From positions 1 through 46,953 of IMG/VR virus record IMGVR_UViG_3300024323_000011: a stretch of DNA of 46,953 bases; one strand, 5' to 3'. Shown here in pieces: positions 25,220 to 31,598 of this stretch; positions within the stretch are counted from its first letter, which is position 1, and each line of letters begins with the position of its first letter. The notes under the pieces are model-generated. The model did no database searches. It saw nothing but the letters and a program-made list of their open reading frames with translations, and was not told the origin of the DNA. The stretch is from a virus. The translations under genes were made by a program, and so were the position numbers.

Positions 25220-25495
25220 TTACTCCTGTGAGAAATTAGCCTTTACCGCTGCCATCTGTGCACCTTCAATCAAAGTGATTGCGATTGATGCACCACGCTT
25301 CTGTGCATTGGTGGCGTCAGGTTTGTTTCGTAAATCAAGCATCTGTTGAATGAGTGCAGCGCAAAGTGCTTTAGACATATCAACGTTTGCATCACTCGTC
25401 ACATTGAATGAACGCAATACATGTCGCTCTGATGCTTCACTAAGTTCAATCTTCTTCTCGTGGCTACCTGTTACCACTACTACAACTGTCGTCAT
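25220..25495 (-). CDS. Small protein, unknown
   Basis: This 91-residue protein starts at 25495, where ATG overlaps the nuclease stop (TAATG); a longer frame upstream is not needed. It opens with a hydrophobic strand TTVVVVVTGSHEKKIELSEA and continues with helices (MSKALCAALIQQMLDLRNKP, GASIAITLIEGAQMAAVKAN). No signal peptide: the opening is a buried strand rather than a membrane helix. Placed between nuclease and recombinase, it probably works with them. No family recognised. Confidence 0.75.
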   Translation of the reverse strand: MTTVVVVVTGSHEKKIELSEASERHVLRSFNVTSDANVDMSKALCAALIQQMLDLRNKPDATNAQKRGASIAITLIEGAQMAAVKANFSQE

Positions 25496-26631
25496 TACAC
25501 TGCTCCCTCTATTGCAGTTTCTGTCAAGTGATCGAGTGGACTCCACTCGTCAATTCGCATCTCTTCCAAGTACATCAATTGGTCTTCTCTTGGACTCGAA
25601 CAGAACGGAATGAATTCGCAAGCTGAGAAATAGCGGTTGCAGCTATGTGAATAACGGGGCGCATAAGTTGGGCGCGCCACGTACGCTTCGTATTCTCCGA
25701 CTGACTTGAAAAACCATTCACACCATCGTACGCAATCACTATCGGTTCGTGTGCAAAGCTCGAAGATAGTGCCGTCGAAGACATTGCGAGGTGGTGGAAT
25801 CTGACTCCCCATGACGAAGGCTTGTGTGACCGGGCGATCCAGTAAGGCTGAACCAGCAACGCAATATCCAGTGACTTGATTTGAGATTGCAAATGCCATT
25901 CTCCATGCGTTAGATGATGCGATGCTCATGCCGCTTGTTTTGTTCTCACAGACTACAGCGTGATCGCCCCATGTTTGAACACCGTCGATGCGACCGCAGT
26001 AGTAGGCTATATCGGTGCGTGTTGCATTTGTGTATTCGCGAATTACTTCAAGTACGAACGGTACTTCAATACCTATGAAATCATCTTGTACAAGAATAGG
26101 CATCTCACTCTGGAAGTATCTATGCGTGTACGCTAGACACGCTGCTTCCATGTTTGACATCGTGCGTTTGCGATCAGATGGATCGTCGTAGAAGCCGGAG
26201 GAATGAAGTGCATCGAGAGCGAAGAGTTGAGCGTTGTTGATACGGTCGCTGTCTTGTGGAATTGATCCCATACTTTCCCATCGTTCTTCTCCGAACATCT
26301 TTTTGCCATACGACATTACACGTTCTTGGAAGTATAAATCACGACGATTGGGATCATTTAATAGCGTCCACAATCTCAATGCTGCATAGAATTCATGACA
26401 CGCATGGCCACATTCCAACGCCATCTTGCGTCCGCTTGTATTCAATGGAATCTCTGTCTTGTGATGTGCGTATCTCAGTACACCGTACGTTGGACACGTA
26501 TTGATTGCCGTGAGTTTCGTGTAGTCGTAGAACACTTGACCATTCTGCTTCATTTCAAGTGCCTTATCCATTGGCACGACAGATATGGTGTATCTCTCCC
26601 CCGTGTCTTCATTTGTGTATATGACTGACAT
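25495..26631 (-). CDS. Cas4/AddB-like PD-(D/E)XK exonuclease with probable Fe-S cluster
   Basis: This 378-residue nuclease has H79 (GHACHEFY), then D216 in CGRIDGV, and E229-x-K231 in VCENKTSG, the PD-(D/E)XK catalytic set. A single Cys near the N-terminus (C46 in NTCPTYGVLRY) and three near the C-terminus (C331, C338, C344 in CNRYFSACEFIPFC) match the 4Fe-4S arrangement of Cas4 and AddB nucleases. It probably resects or degrades DNA ends for recombination with Sak4 and DUF669. A TAATG junction couples it to the next gene. Confidence 0.88.
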   Translation of the reverse strand: MSVIYTNEDTGERYTISVVPMDKALEMKQNGQVFYDYTKLTAINTCPTYGVLRYAHHKTEIPLNTSGRKMALECGHACHEFYAALRLWTLLNDPNRRDLYFQERVMSYGKKMFGEERWESMGSIPQDSDRINNAQLFALDALHSSGFYDDPSDRKRTMSNMEAACLAYTHRYFQSEMPILVQDDFIGIEVPFVLEVIREYTNATRTDIAYYCGRIDGVQTWGDHAVVCENKTSGMSIASSNAWRMAFAISNQVTGYCVAGSALLDRPVTQAFVMGSQIPPPRNVFDGTIFELCTRTDSDCVRWCEWFFKSVGEYEAYVARPTYAPRYSHSCNRYFSACEFIPFCSSPREDQLMYLEEMRIDEWSPLDHLTETAIEGAV

Positions 26632-26963
26632 TAGTTCTTCTCACGTGATGCGTTGTGTGCGCTCTCGCCAGCGTCGAATTCTTCCACGCTCTCGACCATG
26701 CTGCCACTCTTTTGGTTCTGGAAGTTAGTCAGCATCTCACGCACGCCTAGCTTCTCTAGATTCTTGTCGCGTGTGCCGAGTTGTTCAAGTACCTTGTTCA
26801 ATACGTCTTGCATCGCAACGAAGAGTCTAGCGAATTCATAAATCTGTTGATGCTGTACACGTTGACGCTCTGCTATTTCACATATGATTGCAATGAGACG
26901 CGGATCAAGTTGTGCTTGTTTTAGTATCTCTTCGATCCGTCGCGTTCTTGGTAATGCTGCCAT
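26631..26963 (-). CDS. Helical protein, unknown
   Basis: This 110-residue mostly helical protein starts at 26963 with GAGG 7 bases upstream and shares a base with the start of the nuclease gene. It opens with TRRIEEILKQAQLDPRLIA and continues with heptad-like helices (FARLFVAMQDVLNKVLEQLG, RDKNLEKLGVREMLTNFQNQ), then an acidic tail. Its start lies 59 bases inside the upstream gene. The coiled-coil nature suggests a dimer or a partner to the adjacent nuclease. No family recognised. Confidence 0.7.
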   Translation of the reverse strand: MAALPRTRRIEEILKQAQLDPRLIAIICEIAERQRVQHQQIYEFARLFVAMQDVLNKVLEQLGTRDKNLEKLGVREMLTNFQNQKSGSMVESVEEFDAGESAHNASREKN

Positions 26964-27276
26964 CTGTTACCTCTGTTCTGCTCAGTAGCACTTGACCGTC
27001 GGACACTTCTAGGAATAGTCCGCGTGCTTTGTTCAATTCGTCTGCTGCTATGTCGAGTCGCGTTTCAGCGTCTTTGATGTTCTTCAATATCTTGGAGCAT
27101 ATACGGTCGATTTGCTTGCTACGTTTGCGCTCTTCTGCGACCTTGCTGTTCTCTGTTGCCTTGCGTATTTTCTCCGTGATGAGAGCGCGACGTGCTTGTA
27201 GCTCACGTACTAATTCTGCAATGTAGTTGAGATTGAGTTGGGATAGATATGTCCGATGTGTGGGAGTGTCACTCAT
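26905..27276 (-). CDS. Coiled-coil protein, unknown
   Basis: This 123-residue protein is almost all helix: IAELVRELQARRALITEKI, ATENSKVAEERKRSKQID, KNIKDAETRLDIAADELNKA. The central part is strongly basic. A strand-like segment (GLFLEVSDGQVLLSRTEVTD) and a Thr/Lys/Asp-rich tail follow. The last 59 bases overlap the next gene in another frame. It may pair with that helical protein. No membrane segment or catalytic motif. Confidence 0.7.
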   Translation of the reverse strand: MSDTPTHRTYLSQLNLNYIAELVRELQARRALITEKIRKATENSKVAEERKRSKQIDRICSKILKNIKDAETRLDIAADELNKARGLFLEVSDGQVLLSRTEVTDGSITKNATDRRDTKTSTT

Positions 27277-27277
27277 A

Positions 27278-27517
27278 TCAATCCTCAGACGAGAGATTCT
27301 TACCGCCGCCGCTTAGAGCTATCTCAATCTTCTGCTTTAGCTCTAACTTCGCATGTTCGGCACTGTCGGCGGTGCCGTTGATAACAATGCGTTGCAGCAA
27401 TTTGAGTGTGAACGTCCATTTCTTGCTGGACGGATGGTACTCCACGTACCCATGTAGTCCTTTGTAATGGACTGACATTCTTCTTGGTGGTACTTTGACA
27501 ACATTATCATTGGCCAT
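27278..27517 (-). CDS. Small basic protein, unknown
   Basis: This 79-residue protein has a start at 27517 (MANDNVVKV); the longer frame from 27559 is less natural, and an ATG at 27478 is another option. It is basic and strand-rich in the middle (YKGLHGYVEYHPSSKKWTFT, LKLLQRIVINGTADSAEHAK) and ends with a helix LELKQKIEIALS. It is the first gene after promoter 27585-27613, so this promoter drives the operon that includes the nuclease and recombinase. No family recognised. Confidence 0.7.
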   Translation of the reverse strand: MANDNVVKVPPRRMSVHYKGLHGYVEYHPSSKKWTFTLKLLQRIVINGTADSAEHAKLELKQKIEIALSGGGKNLSSED

Positions 27518-27584
27518 TCGGCATTCTTTTGGTACGCTATTAGTGGCTCCCCGCCACATACTCTACGCTACTGTTAGTGTATTG

Positions 27585-27613
27585 ATACTAGCACGTTACC
27601 AGTACTAGGTCAA
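27585..27613 (-). promoter_or_regulatory. Minus-strand promoter of the recombination operon
   Basis: Reading the minus strand, TTGACC (27613-27608), a 17-bp spacer and TAGTAT (27590-27585) give a good sigma-70-like promoter. Predicted start is near 27578, about 60 bases before the ATG at 27517. A 5-bp hairpin at 27543-27557 lies in the leader. A 9-bp inverted repeat flanks the upstream side (27615-27623 CTTATCTCC; 27680-27688 GGAGATAAG), beginning two bases beyond the -35 box, and may be an operator. Confidence 0.75.
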
Positions 27614-27749
27614 CCTTATCTCCAAGTATTCCGGCTCGCTCTGTTCGGCATTGAATAAGCGACTTCGCATTACATTGCGGGAGATAAGCGCAATGCATAC
27701 TCGGCATCGTGGGCTGTGGGGCAGCACATAGATGCACCGGAATTCAAAT

Positions 27750-28247
27750 TCACTCCGCTGTTGTTGCAGGTGTTAGTGTAAGCGGCGGCTTGCCAGTACT
27801 CGTTCCCGCTTCGAGTACTTTGATAGCCTCATCGAGTGAGAGATTCTTCGCACCCGGTACAAGTTTCGACAACTTCGTCATGAGTACAACTTGCATCTGT
27901 TCGCGATTGAGCAATGCGCGTCCAGCAGTCACCTTGTACGTCAGGTTCACGTTGTCGAATTGGAACGTCTTCGTATCTCCCGCGGCCAATGCGTCCTCTT
28001 TGATTCCAAGGCGAGTAAGTACGTTTGTCTTCGTAGCCTTATGCTGTCCTTCCACATGTTTCTTGATCACGTCGAGAATGAAGAACTTCTTGACAAGTGC
28101 GTGTTTGTCGAAGAAGTCATTCACTGCGTCGTTGTTCTTCTTATCAATGTCAGACGGAAGTGTTGGGTCTGGTAACTTGGTGCCATTCATGATGCCAAGT
28201 TTGTCCACTGCATCTTGGATGCGTTTGTGGAATGGAAGTTTCGCCAT
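27750..28247 (-). CDS. Soluble protein, unknown
   Basis: This 165-residue protein has a basic N-terminus (AKLPFHKRIQDAVDKLGI) and a charged region PSDIDKKNNDAVNDFFDKHA, then KFFILDVIKKHVEGQHKAT. A strand pair (TFQFDNVNLTYKVTAGRALL) and helices (REQMQVVLMTKLSKLVPGAK) follow, with a Thr/Pro-rich end. It has no Cys and no membrane segment. About 230 bases without a gene follow before the next start, holding the promoter at 27585. No family recognised. Confidence 0.7.
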   Translation of the reverse strand: MAKLPFHKRIQDAVDKLGIMNGTKLPDPTLPSDIDKKNNDAVNDFFDKHALVKKFFILDVIKKHVEGQHKATKTNVLTRLGIKEDALAAGDTKTFQFDNVNLTYKVTAGRALLNREQMQVVLMTKLSKLVPGAKNLSLDEAIKVLEAGTSTGKPPLTLTPATTAE

Positions 28248-28271
28248 GTTCTATCTCCATAGTTGGCGTGG

Positions 28272-28715
28272 TTAGTCGCGAGTCCATACGTTCTTCGTAG
28301 CGGTCGCACGTACCTTTGTGAGTACGTGATGCTTACCGCGTGCGTTTGTGTTGCCTTTCCCATGCTTGGATTTTGTGCTGGTTGAACCGCCTGTGCGCTT
28401 GCCTGTCAAGCGGTTTGCAGGTTGTGTGGGGGGTAAGCGATACTCGCCTTCTTCAAATTTCTTGCCTCTGTCGAATGAGACAAGTTCTGTGCGTGCGGAT
28501 AGCGGAGTATTGTAACGTACCCACTTGTCGTCGTACTCCACGTACACTCTTGACAGATGTACGCGCGCTGACTTCGCATGTAGTTGTCGCTTGACTGCGC
28601 GTGCAATCGCACAGCCTGTTGGATTTTTGACTTGTCCGCCTTCGATGTCACACGCCTTGACCTCGAGAAGTAACGGACCACGCGCGTCGATTACTTTCTT
28701 TCCACCGATCTTCAT
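28272..28715 (-). CDS. Basic-tailed protein, unknown
   Basis: This 147-residue protein has an N-terminal strand-rich part (KVIDARGPLLLEVKACDIEG, GCAIARAVKRQLHAKSARVH, LSRVYVEYDDKWVRYNTPLS). This is followed by a long disordered-looking basic tail (RLTGKRTGGSTSTKSKHGKG, NARGKHHVLTKVRATATKNV). The tail suggests DNA or RNA binding. A short GGAGATAGA leader precedes the start at 28715. Position after the HNH gene does not settle the role. No family recognised. Confidence 0.7.
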   Translation of the reverse strand: MKIGGKKVIDARGPLLLEVKACDIEGGQVKNPTGCAIARAVKRQLHAKSARVHLSRVYVEYDDKWVRYNTPLSARTELVSFDRGKKFEEGEYRLPPTQPANRLTGKRTGGSTSTKSKHGKGNTNARGKHHVLTKVRATATKNVWTRD

Positions 28716-28724
28716 GTCTATCTC

Positions 28725-29309
28725 CTATGTTGGTTGAACCTTTCCACTCTCACGCACTGCTCGATCCTGTTCGTCGAGCTTGTTCTTCAACACGTATCTA
28801 CGTCTCCCAGATATGATGTCAGTCACAGTGGTACGAGCTATCTCAATACCGTACTTCGCACCGACAGCATTCGCGATTTGTTGATGCGTCAGTTTCAACT
28901 CGCCTTCAAGTTCACCTCTCTTCACTATATCTAGTATATCACGTACTGCTTCCGTACGCAAGCCACGACGTCCACGCACCATCATGTCGATCATGTTCTC
29001 TTCGTGAGTGCCAGGACGGAGATGATCAGGATTGCAACACAGAGGATTATCAACGCTGTTTCCGTGCGCATCGACGCAAGAGTGGAGTATGAATTCGCGA
29101 GAGTTGTTAATATCCCATTCAGGATGCGTGATCCAGTAGACGAGACGATACGCAATAATCTTTTTACCAGCGACTTGAAAATACGGAAGTCCCTTGTCAT
29201 TTGGTTGCCCCGTCCATAGCCAACACAAGAGAGGGGGCGTCGGGTTTAGATTGATGTGTTTGAACACATCTGTAGGCTTGTTACGGCGAGACACGTTCAC
29301 ACCATGCAC
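28725..29309 (-). CDS. HNH homing endonuclease with C-terminal helix-turn-helix
   Basis: This 194-residue HNH_3-type nuclease begins with CWLWTG (29-34) and GLPYFQVAGKKIIAYRLVYW. LHSCVD follows with H76, then CCNPDHLRPGTHEEN (91-105) carrying H96 and the closing N105. The C-terminal region (GELKLTHQQIANAVGAKYGI, RTTVTDIISGRRRYVL) looks like a DNA-binding helix-turn-helix. It is probably a free-standing homing endonuclease that spreads within phage genomes. Its start overlaps the 52-residue gene upstream by 29 bases. No intron is visible around it. Confidence 0.88.
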   Translation of the reverse strand: MHGVNVSRRNKPTDVFKHINLNPTPPLLCWLWTGQPNDKGLPYFQVAGKKIIAYRLVYWITHPEWDINNSREFILHSCVDAHGNSVDNPLCCNPDHLRPGTHEENMIDMMVRGRRGLRTEAVRDILDIVKRGELEGELKLTHQQIANAVGAKYGIEIARTTVTDIISGRRRYVLKNKLDEQDRAVRESGKVQPT

Positions 29310-29439
29310 TTGCGTCCATCAATACTACAACTTCATTCGCTGCGATTAGACACGTGTTAAGTGTGTCGTAGAGTACACGCATCGTATCGTTGATCCATGT
29401 AACGCAACGATAGCCGTTGCAGTATGTGATGTACCACAT
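29281..29439 (-). CDS. Small protein, unknown (52 aa)
   Basis: This 52-residue frame starts at 29439, where ATG shares TAATG with the stop of the lectin-like gene, and ends inside the HNH gene. It is aromatic and Cys-containing: MWYITYCNGYRCVTWINDT then helix-prone RVLYDTLNTCLIAANEVVVL. Four cysteines suggest a small metal site or disulfides. Translation by coupling is likely. It is too short to assign. Confidence 0.65.
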   Translation of the reverse strand: MWYITYCNGYRCVTWINDTMRVLYDTLNTCLIAANEVVVLMDASAWCERVSP

Positions 29440-30044
29440 TACCATAACTGCGTGCCGTTAGAGATATTGCCTGTGCCTGTTACTTTAACACCGTACGCTG
29501 CTATGGTACTATCTTGTAGATTCCCATACACACCTTGCGGAGCTTCACTGTAAGTCATGACTACTTCCGCAGCACCATGCGTGATTGGAACCCATACACC
29601 ATTTCGTTTGAGTGCTAGGTCTGTGAATATGATTGGAGCGGAGCCATCGCTACTCTCTACGCACGCGACGATATTACTTGATGGTGCATCTTGCGAACCA
29701 AGATCGTACGTACCTTGTGATCGTCCGTCCACAAGGAAATGCCATTTGTTTCCAGTTGCTTGGGACATTTCAAACGTGTGAGAACCAACAGGAAATGGTT
29801 TCTGTTGTACCTTTCCTGTCACCTTACTCGTAGCGATGTTTGCACCATTACGGAACACTTGGAAGAATGGCTTGCCGACATCTGAAATACCAGACTGTCC
29901 CCATATGCCTGCACTAGAATACTCACTTATCCAACACGCTCCCGGTGGGAATCCATTTGTAGTGCGTGGCATGATGAATGTGCAACGCACACCGTTGTTT
30001 GGTCCGTTAGGATCAGACGCGTTTACTCCGAAGTATGTAGTCAT
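29439..30044 (-). CDS. Concanavalin-like (jelly-roll) domain protein
   Basis: This 201-residue all-beta protein has a good AGGAG 9 bases before the ATG at 30044. KPFPVGSHTFEMSQATGNK then WHFLVDGRSQGTYDLGSQ is the pattern of LamG/concanavalin-type jelly-roll domains (VGxHTFxMS...GNxWxFxVDG). The N-terminus (YFGVNASDPNGPNNGVRCTF) and C-terminus (VTGTGNISNGTQLW) are strands. No signal peptide. It lies among early genes on the minus strand although it resembles a virion carbohydrate-binding module. It may be a moron-like structural protein or an intracellular binding protein. Confidence 0.7.
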   Translation of the reverse strand: MTTYFGVNASDPNGPNNGVRCTFIMPRTTNGFPPGACWISEYSSAGIWGQSGISDVGKPFFQVFRNGANIATSKVTGKVQQKPFPVGSHTFEMSQATGNKWHFLVDGRSQGTYDLGSQDAPSSNIVACVESSDGSAPIIFTDLALKRNGVWVPITHGAAEVVMTYSEAPQGVYGNLQDSTIAAYGVKVTGTGNISNGTQLW

Positions 30045-30060
30045 TGTTTATTACTCCTGT

Positions 30061-30129
30061 TCATTGGGGGCATCCTTGAGGGCGACGCGGGCCAAATTCA
30101 ACACTGCCCAGTTCCAGGCTTAGGCTCAT
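30061..30129 (-). CDS. Possible 22-residue micropeptide
   Basis: A 22-codon frame starts at 30129 with ATGA overlapping the zinc-ribbon gene's stop and GGGGGAG 5 bases before the ATG. Its stop lies 17 bases before the next gene's ATG. The product is MSLSLELGSVEFGPRRPQGC followed by two residues. The strong ribosome site and coupling are in its favour, the short length and lack of any structural feature against. It may equally be a spacer that carries translation to the lectin-like gene. Confidence 0.3.
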   Translation of the reverse strand: MSLSLELGSVEFGPRRPQGCPQ

Positions 30130-30293
30130 CTGCGCTCCCCCGTTGGCTTGTCATGGAATGGACAATCACGATTTCGACAAGGGCAATTCTCGCCAAACCA
30201 CTGACGGCTGCAATCCAGACAGTAATGCGATTGGCCAACTTGGTCGTAGCCAGCCTGCGGGCAATTTCCGTTTCTTTTGTCGTCCTTGCTCAT
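30126..30293 (-). CDS. Cys-rich zinc-ribbon-like small protein
   Basis: This 55-residue protein starts at 30293 (or 30302), right at the stop of the upstream gene. Six cysteines (NGNCPQ, HYCLDCSRQW, NCPCRNRDCPFHD) include one CxxC and one CxC, and His residues are near. This strongly suggests bound zinc. Such phage mini-proteins often bind DNA, RNA or host polymerase subunits. Function not assigned. Confidence 0.75.
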   Translation of the reverse strand: MSKDDKRNGNCPQAGYDQVGQSHYCLDCSRQWFGENCPCRNRDCPFHDKPTGERR

Positions 30294-30294
30294 C

Positions 30295-30678
30295 CTAATC
30301 ATTGGGTGTCTCCTTCCGTGCCGCGAGAGCGCGGAGAACCCCGGCTATTGCTGATACTTCAGAATGCGAGAACGAGTGAGGCCATCTCCGCGCACAGCGA
30401 TAAACTGCCTCTATGCACTCCTCGACGATGCTCTCTCGTTGCTGGAGCAGGGCGCGTGCGACTGCGGGATTATCATATCCCCCATCCCTTATAGGACATG
30501 CTCGGACAATAAGATTAACGGCCTGCCAAGCCATCGTGGGGCCGGAGAGATGATCTCTCAGGAAAGTAAACAGCGTGATCTTCGTGTTGCTGCCGAAGAT
30601 TTCGGTAAGATCGACATTTCCGATTGCGCGAGCCACTTTATCTCCTTCGCTTCCACGCTCTGCTCTGTCTGCTGTCAT
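30295..30678 (-). CDS. Helical protein, unknown
   Basis: This 127-residue protein starts at 30678, where ATGA overlaps the lipoprotein stop. It has an acidic/basic N-terminus (TADRAERGSEGDKVARAIGN), a central helix (TKITLFTFLRDHLSGPTMAW, QAVNLIVRACPIRDGG), and helices AVARALLQQRESIVEECIEA plus SAIAGVLRALAARK. It is mainly soluble and has three Cys. It sits between the lipoprotein and zinc-ribbon genes, all tightly coupled, so the three may act together. No family recognised. Confidence 0.7.
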   Translation of the reverse strand: MTADRAERGSEGDKVARAIGNVDLTEIFGSNTKITLFTFLRDHLSGPTMAWQAVNLIVRACPIRDGGYDNPAVARALLQQRESIVEECIEAVYRCARRWPHSFSHSEVSAIAGVLRALAARKETPND

Positions 30679-31061
30679 TGCAACATTCCCATCTTCATGC
30701 GATCCCACATCCTACCACGATCCGGCACGGCTATGTTGGACTTGGGCGGCTTCGGCGGATGCCTGTAATTGTGGAGCACGTGACACCCCAATTCATGGGC
30801 CAATGCCCCGTCACGAGTAATGCGGTTCGCGTCACTTGCGATGTAGATGATAGCAGGCCCATCTGCATCGAGCCGCGTAGTGCGGCCAAGGGCTCCACGC
30901 GGTAACTGGTCGGTGTAGATGACTTCGTAGGGCGTTTTGATTTGGGCACGTAGAGCCTCCAGGGATTGTCCTCCGCACTCATTCGGTGCGTCGGTACATC
31001 CACACAACGCGATTACTAGCAGTACAAGTACTGCTGTAGCTGTAAATGCAAAGAGTTTCAT
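30675..31061 (-). CDS. Probable lipoprotein with HExxxH motif
   Basis: This 128-residue protein begins MKLFAFTATAVLVLLVIALC then GCTD: a short basic start, a hydrophobic core and a lipobox-like LCGC, so it is probably a lipoprotein with mature start near C22. In the mature part, ALAHELGCHVLHNYRH contains HELGCH, an HExxxH arrangement known from M49 peptidases (HELLGH), unlike the usual HExxH. AIIYIASDANRITRDG precedes it. It may be a small envelope metallopeptidase or a surface protein blocking superinfection. The ATG at 31061 overlaps the stop of the upstream gene by 4 bases. Confidence 0.65.
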   Translation of the reverse strand: MKLFAFTATAVLVLLVIALCGCTDAPNECGGQSLEALRAQIKTPYEVIYTDQLPRGALGRTTRLDADGPAIIYIASDANRITRDGALAHELGCHVLHNYRHPPKPPKSNIAVPDRGRMWDRMKMGMLQ

Positions 31062-31315
31062 GACTTCCTCGTGAGTATGAGTTTACGATCTTGCCATTTC
31101 ACATACACGATGTCTTCGTGTGTGTACTCTTCGTTCGTATTTGCAGGCACGCCATTCACCATGTTACCCCACGTGTGTACGTGGTTATCATTGCCAACGT
31201 ATGCTACGTCTACTTTCCAGTATGCGTTGATGTTGTCAGCGTAGTCTTGTGCAGCAGGTTTGGACGAGTCGCGACGAATGCGCATGAAGCGCGGACGCAT
31301 ATCAGAGACTTTCAT
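31058..31315 (-). CDS. Small basic protein, unknown
   Basis: This 85-residue protein starts at 31315 with GAGGA 8-12 bases upstream. The N-terminus is basic (VSDMRPRFMRIRRDSSKPAA), followed by strands (YWKVDVAYVGNDNHVHTWGN) and a C-terminal YVKWQDRKLILTRKS. The strand pattern and basic surface fit a small nucleic-acid-binding or inhibitor fold. The stop overlaps the lipoprotein start. No family recognised. Confidence 0.7.
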   Translation of the reverse strand: MKVSDMRPRFMRIRRDSSKPAAQDYADNINAYWKVDVAYVGNDNHVHTWGNMVNGVPANTNEEYTHEDIVYVKWQDRKLILTRKS

Positions 31316-31358
31316 AGCATGTTCCTCATAGTAATGGTGTAGTGCCCCCCGTAGTTAG

Positions 31359-31562
31359 TCATCGTACTTTTACAATATCTTCCGTCCCGTCTAGCGACAC
31401 GGTGATTCGCTCAATTGCACCGTCAGAGTACAATTTGAGGTATGTACCGTGTTGCATTAGTCTGTCGTGATGTATCCATAAAAGCCACACTCCACCGCCT
31501 TCGTACGATAGCTGCACGAGTTTTGTGCCGGGCTGTACGCCGACAGGGAATGTGGCTTTCAT
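31359..31562 (-). CDS. Small beta-rich protein, unknown
   Basis: This 67-residue protein starts at 31562. It is almost all strand: ATFPVGVQPGTKLVQLSYEG, GVWLLWIHHDRLMQHGTYL, YSDGAIERITVSLDGTEDIV. Alternating hydrophobic pattern suggests a small barrel. It lies between the DUF932 gene and other small unknown genes on the same strand; a TATAGA-like box just before the start is too close to be its promoter. Confidence 0.65.
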   Translation of the reverse strand: MKATFPVGVQPGTKLVQLSYEGGGVWLLWIHHDRLMQHGTYLKLYSDGAIERITVSLDGTEDIVKVR

Positions 31563-31598
31563 TATCTATAGTAGCACGTATTGGTCTGTTAATCTACC

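Noticed and set aside
31563-31598. TTAACA-N16-TATAGA on the minus strand
   Set aside because: The predicted start would fall inside or after the ATG at 31562, so it cannot serve that gene as a normal promoter.
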